Shown one piece after another: positions 5,681 through 6,529 of a stretch of 6,529 bases of DNA (position 1 is its first letter; each line of letters opens with the position of its first letter). The position numbers were made by a program, and so were the translations under genes. The notes beneath the pieces are model-generated. The model was not told where the DNA came from. It searched no databases and saw only the letters and a list, made by a program, of their open reading frames with translations. Source of the stretch: Flavobacteriaceae bacterium (GTDB taxonomy: Bacteria; Bacteroidota; Bacteroidia; Flavobacteriales; Flavobacteriaceae); contig JAURDG010000077.1 of NCBI GenBank assembly GCA_030828025.1, positions 1 to 6,529 of the forward strand, given 5' to 3'.

Positions 5681-6231
5681 TAGGAAGCCGAGCAGCATTG
5701 CGCTATGCCAAAGCAGCCGTACAGAAATCCATCGAAGATGGCACTTTGGACGCCCTAGCTAAAGACATGAAAGTGGTGTACGATACTGTACAAAACAATC
5801 GTGACTTAGAAGGTGTATTACAAAGCCCTGTGATTGGTGCAGACCTAAAACACAAAGCACTGCAGGCTATTTTTGCTCAATGCAGCCATGCTGGTAAAAA
5901 CCTATTGCGCCTTGTGGCAGAGAATAACCGCACCTACCATTTAGATGGTATAGCGTTTAAGGTTATGGAATTACACCAAGATCATTTGGGCTTGGTCGAG
6001 GCTACAGCAATAACTGCTGTGCCGATTACTCCAGAATTGGAGCAAGAAATTTTGACAAAAGTCGCTAGTCTTACAGACAAAAAGGTGACACTTGTCAACA
6101 AGGTGGACCCCGCCGTCATTGGTGGTTTTGTCCTCAGATTAGGCGATGTGGAGCTAAATGCTAGCGTAGCACATCAACTCAACGCATTAAAACAAACGTT
6201 ACGTTCAAACGCAATATCATGGCAGAAGTAA
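5677..6231 (+). CDS. atpH: F1Fo ATP synthase subunit delta
   Basis: This subunit sits on top of F1 and joins the subunit b stalk to the alpha subunits (the OSCP equivalent of mitochondria). Its 184 residues are typical. The N-terminal helical domain (about 1-105) begins with the family-like SRAALRYAKAAVQKSIEDG and includes LEGVLQSPVIGADLKHKALQAIF and LLRLVAENNR. The C-terminal part contains VEATAITAVPITPELEQEI and the conserved end motif, IGGFVLRLG at 148-156, followed by DVELNASVAHQLNALKQTL. The start overlaps the atpF stop by four bases, and the last 13 bases overlap atpA, so atpF, atpH and atpA are probably translated as a coupled set. Confidence 0.97.
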   Translation: MIGSRAALRYAKAAVQKSIEDGTLDALAKDMKVVYDTVQNNRDLEGVLQSPVIGADLKHKALQAIFAQCSHAGKNLLRLVAENNRTYHLDGIAFKVMELHQDHLGLVEATAITAVPITPELEQEILTKVASLTDKKVTLVNKVDPAVIGGFVLRLGDVELNASVAHQLNALKQTLRSNAISWQK

Positions 6232-6529
6232 AAGCCGCGGAAGTATCCGCGATATTAAAACAACAATTAACAGGATTTGACAGCAGTGTCTCCTTAGATG
6301 AAGTTGGGTCGGTACTCCAAGTAGGAGACGGAATCGCCCGTGTATATGGTCTTTCAAACGCCCAATACGGCGAGTTGGTTACCTTTGACTCTGGCTTAGA
6401 AGGAATTGTCCTCAACCTTGAAGAAGACAATGTGGGAATTGTTCTTTTGGGCCCATCAAAAGGAATCAAAGAAGGTGATACAGTTAAACGCACCCAGCGC
6501 ATTGCTTCGATTAATGTCGGCGATGGTGT
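6219..6529 (+). CDS. atpA: F1Fo ATP synthase subunit alpha, 3'-truncated by window edge
   Basis: The ATG at 6219 opens a frame that continues to the end of the window; 103 residues are visible of about 500-525 expected. The product begins MAEVKAAEVSAILKQQLTGFD, the N-terminal helix that in this family contacts subunit delta. The crown beta-barrel domain follows at about 27-92, with VGSVLQVGDGIARVYGLSNAQYGELVTF, the conserved LEGIVLNLEEDNVGIVLLG and KEGDTVKRT. The P-loop nucleotide site lies beyond the window. Alpha alternates with beta in the F1 hexamer and carries the non-catalytic nucleotide sites. The gene overlaps atpH by 13 bases. In Bacteroidota atpG usually comes next, with atpD and atpC elsewhere in the genome; this cannot be seen here. 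Confidence 0.97.
   Translation, partial: MAEVKAAEVSAILKQQLTGFDSSVSLDEVGSVLQVGDGIARVYGLSNAQYGELVTFDSGLEGIVLNLEEDNVGIVLLGPSKGIKEGDTVKRTQRIASINVGDG

Noticed and set aside
5868..5875. TATTTTTG inside atpH, a match to the TAnnTTTG promoter motif
   Set aside because: There is no TTG/TTTG at the proper distance upstream and no gene start shortly downstream, so this is most likely chance.
1..6529. Search for CRISPR repeats, tRNA/rRNA genes, insertion sequences, toxin-antitoxin pairs or phage genes
   Set aside because: None is visible by eye. The window is almost completely filled by collinear housekeeping genes with short gaps.

Overview
This window carries no sign of a mobile, defence or otherwise new system. 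It is a well-ordered core-genome segment from a member of the Bacteroidota, most likely class Flavobacteriia. The evidence is a PorW/SprE-type lipoprotein (type IX secretion and gliding), a bactofilin, an atpZ gene and the atpB-E-F-H-A gene order of Bacteroidota. The genes also lack clear Shine-Dalgarno sequences, have A/T-rich leaders, and show TAnnTTTG-type promoter motifs. All supported genes lie on the + strand.

Layout: (1) positions 1-582 hold the 3' part of an ABC transporter ATPase whose Walker A motif is cut by the window edge. (2) Positions 632-3082 encode a TPR lipoprotein of the PorW/SprE family. (3) Positions 3111-3500 encode a bactofilin. Its last 35 bases overlap the start of atpZ (3466-3684). 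(4) A 124-base gap holds a likely promoter (TACATTTG at 3757-3764). (5) The ATP synthase operon follows: atpB (subunit a, TTG start, with a signal peptide and a large extra N-terminal domain), atpE (subunit c), atpF (subunit b), atpH (delta) and the first 103 codons of atpA (alpha).

How the genes work together: atpB, E and F form the membrane Fo sector, atpH and atpA belong to the stalk and F1 head, and AtpZ is an accessory membrane protein of the complex. Sequence features of subunits a and c point to proton coupling. The PorW-like protein is expected to serve the type IX secretion machinery, which is itself driven by the proton motive force. Its position beside the ATP synthase genes is therefore suggestive, although no direct functional link can be seen in the sequence.

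The parts most worth a second look are non-coding or translational. They are a 13-bp hairpin between atpE and atpF, a well-matched candidate internal promoter in the 3' end of porW, the TTG start of atpB, and the overlapping reading frames of the bactofilin and atpZ.
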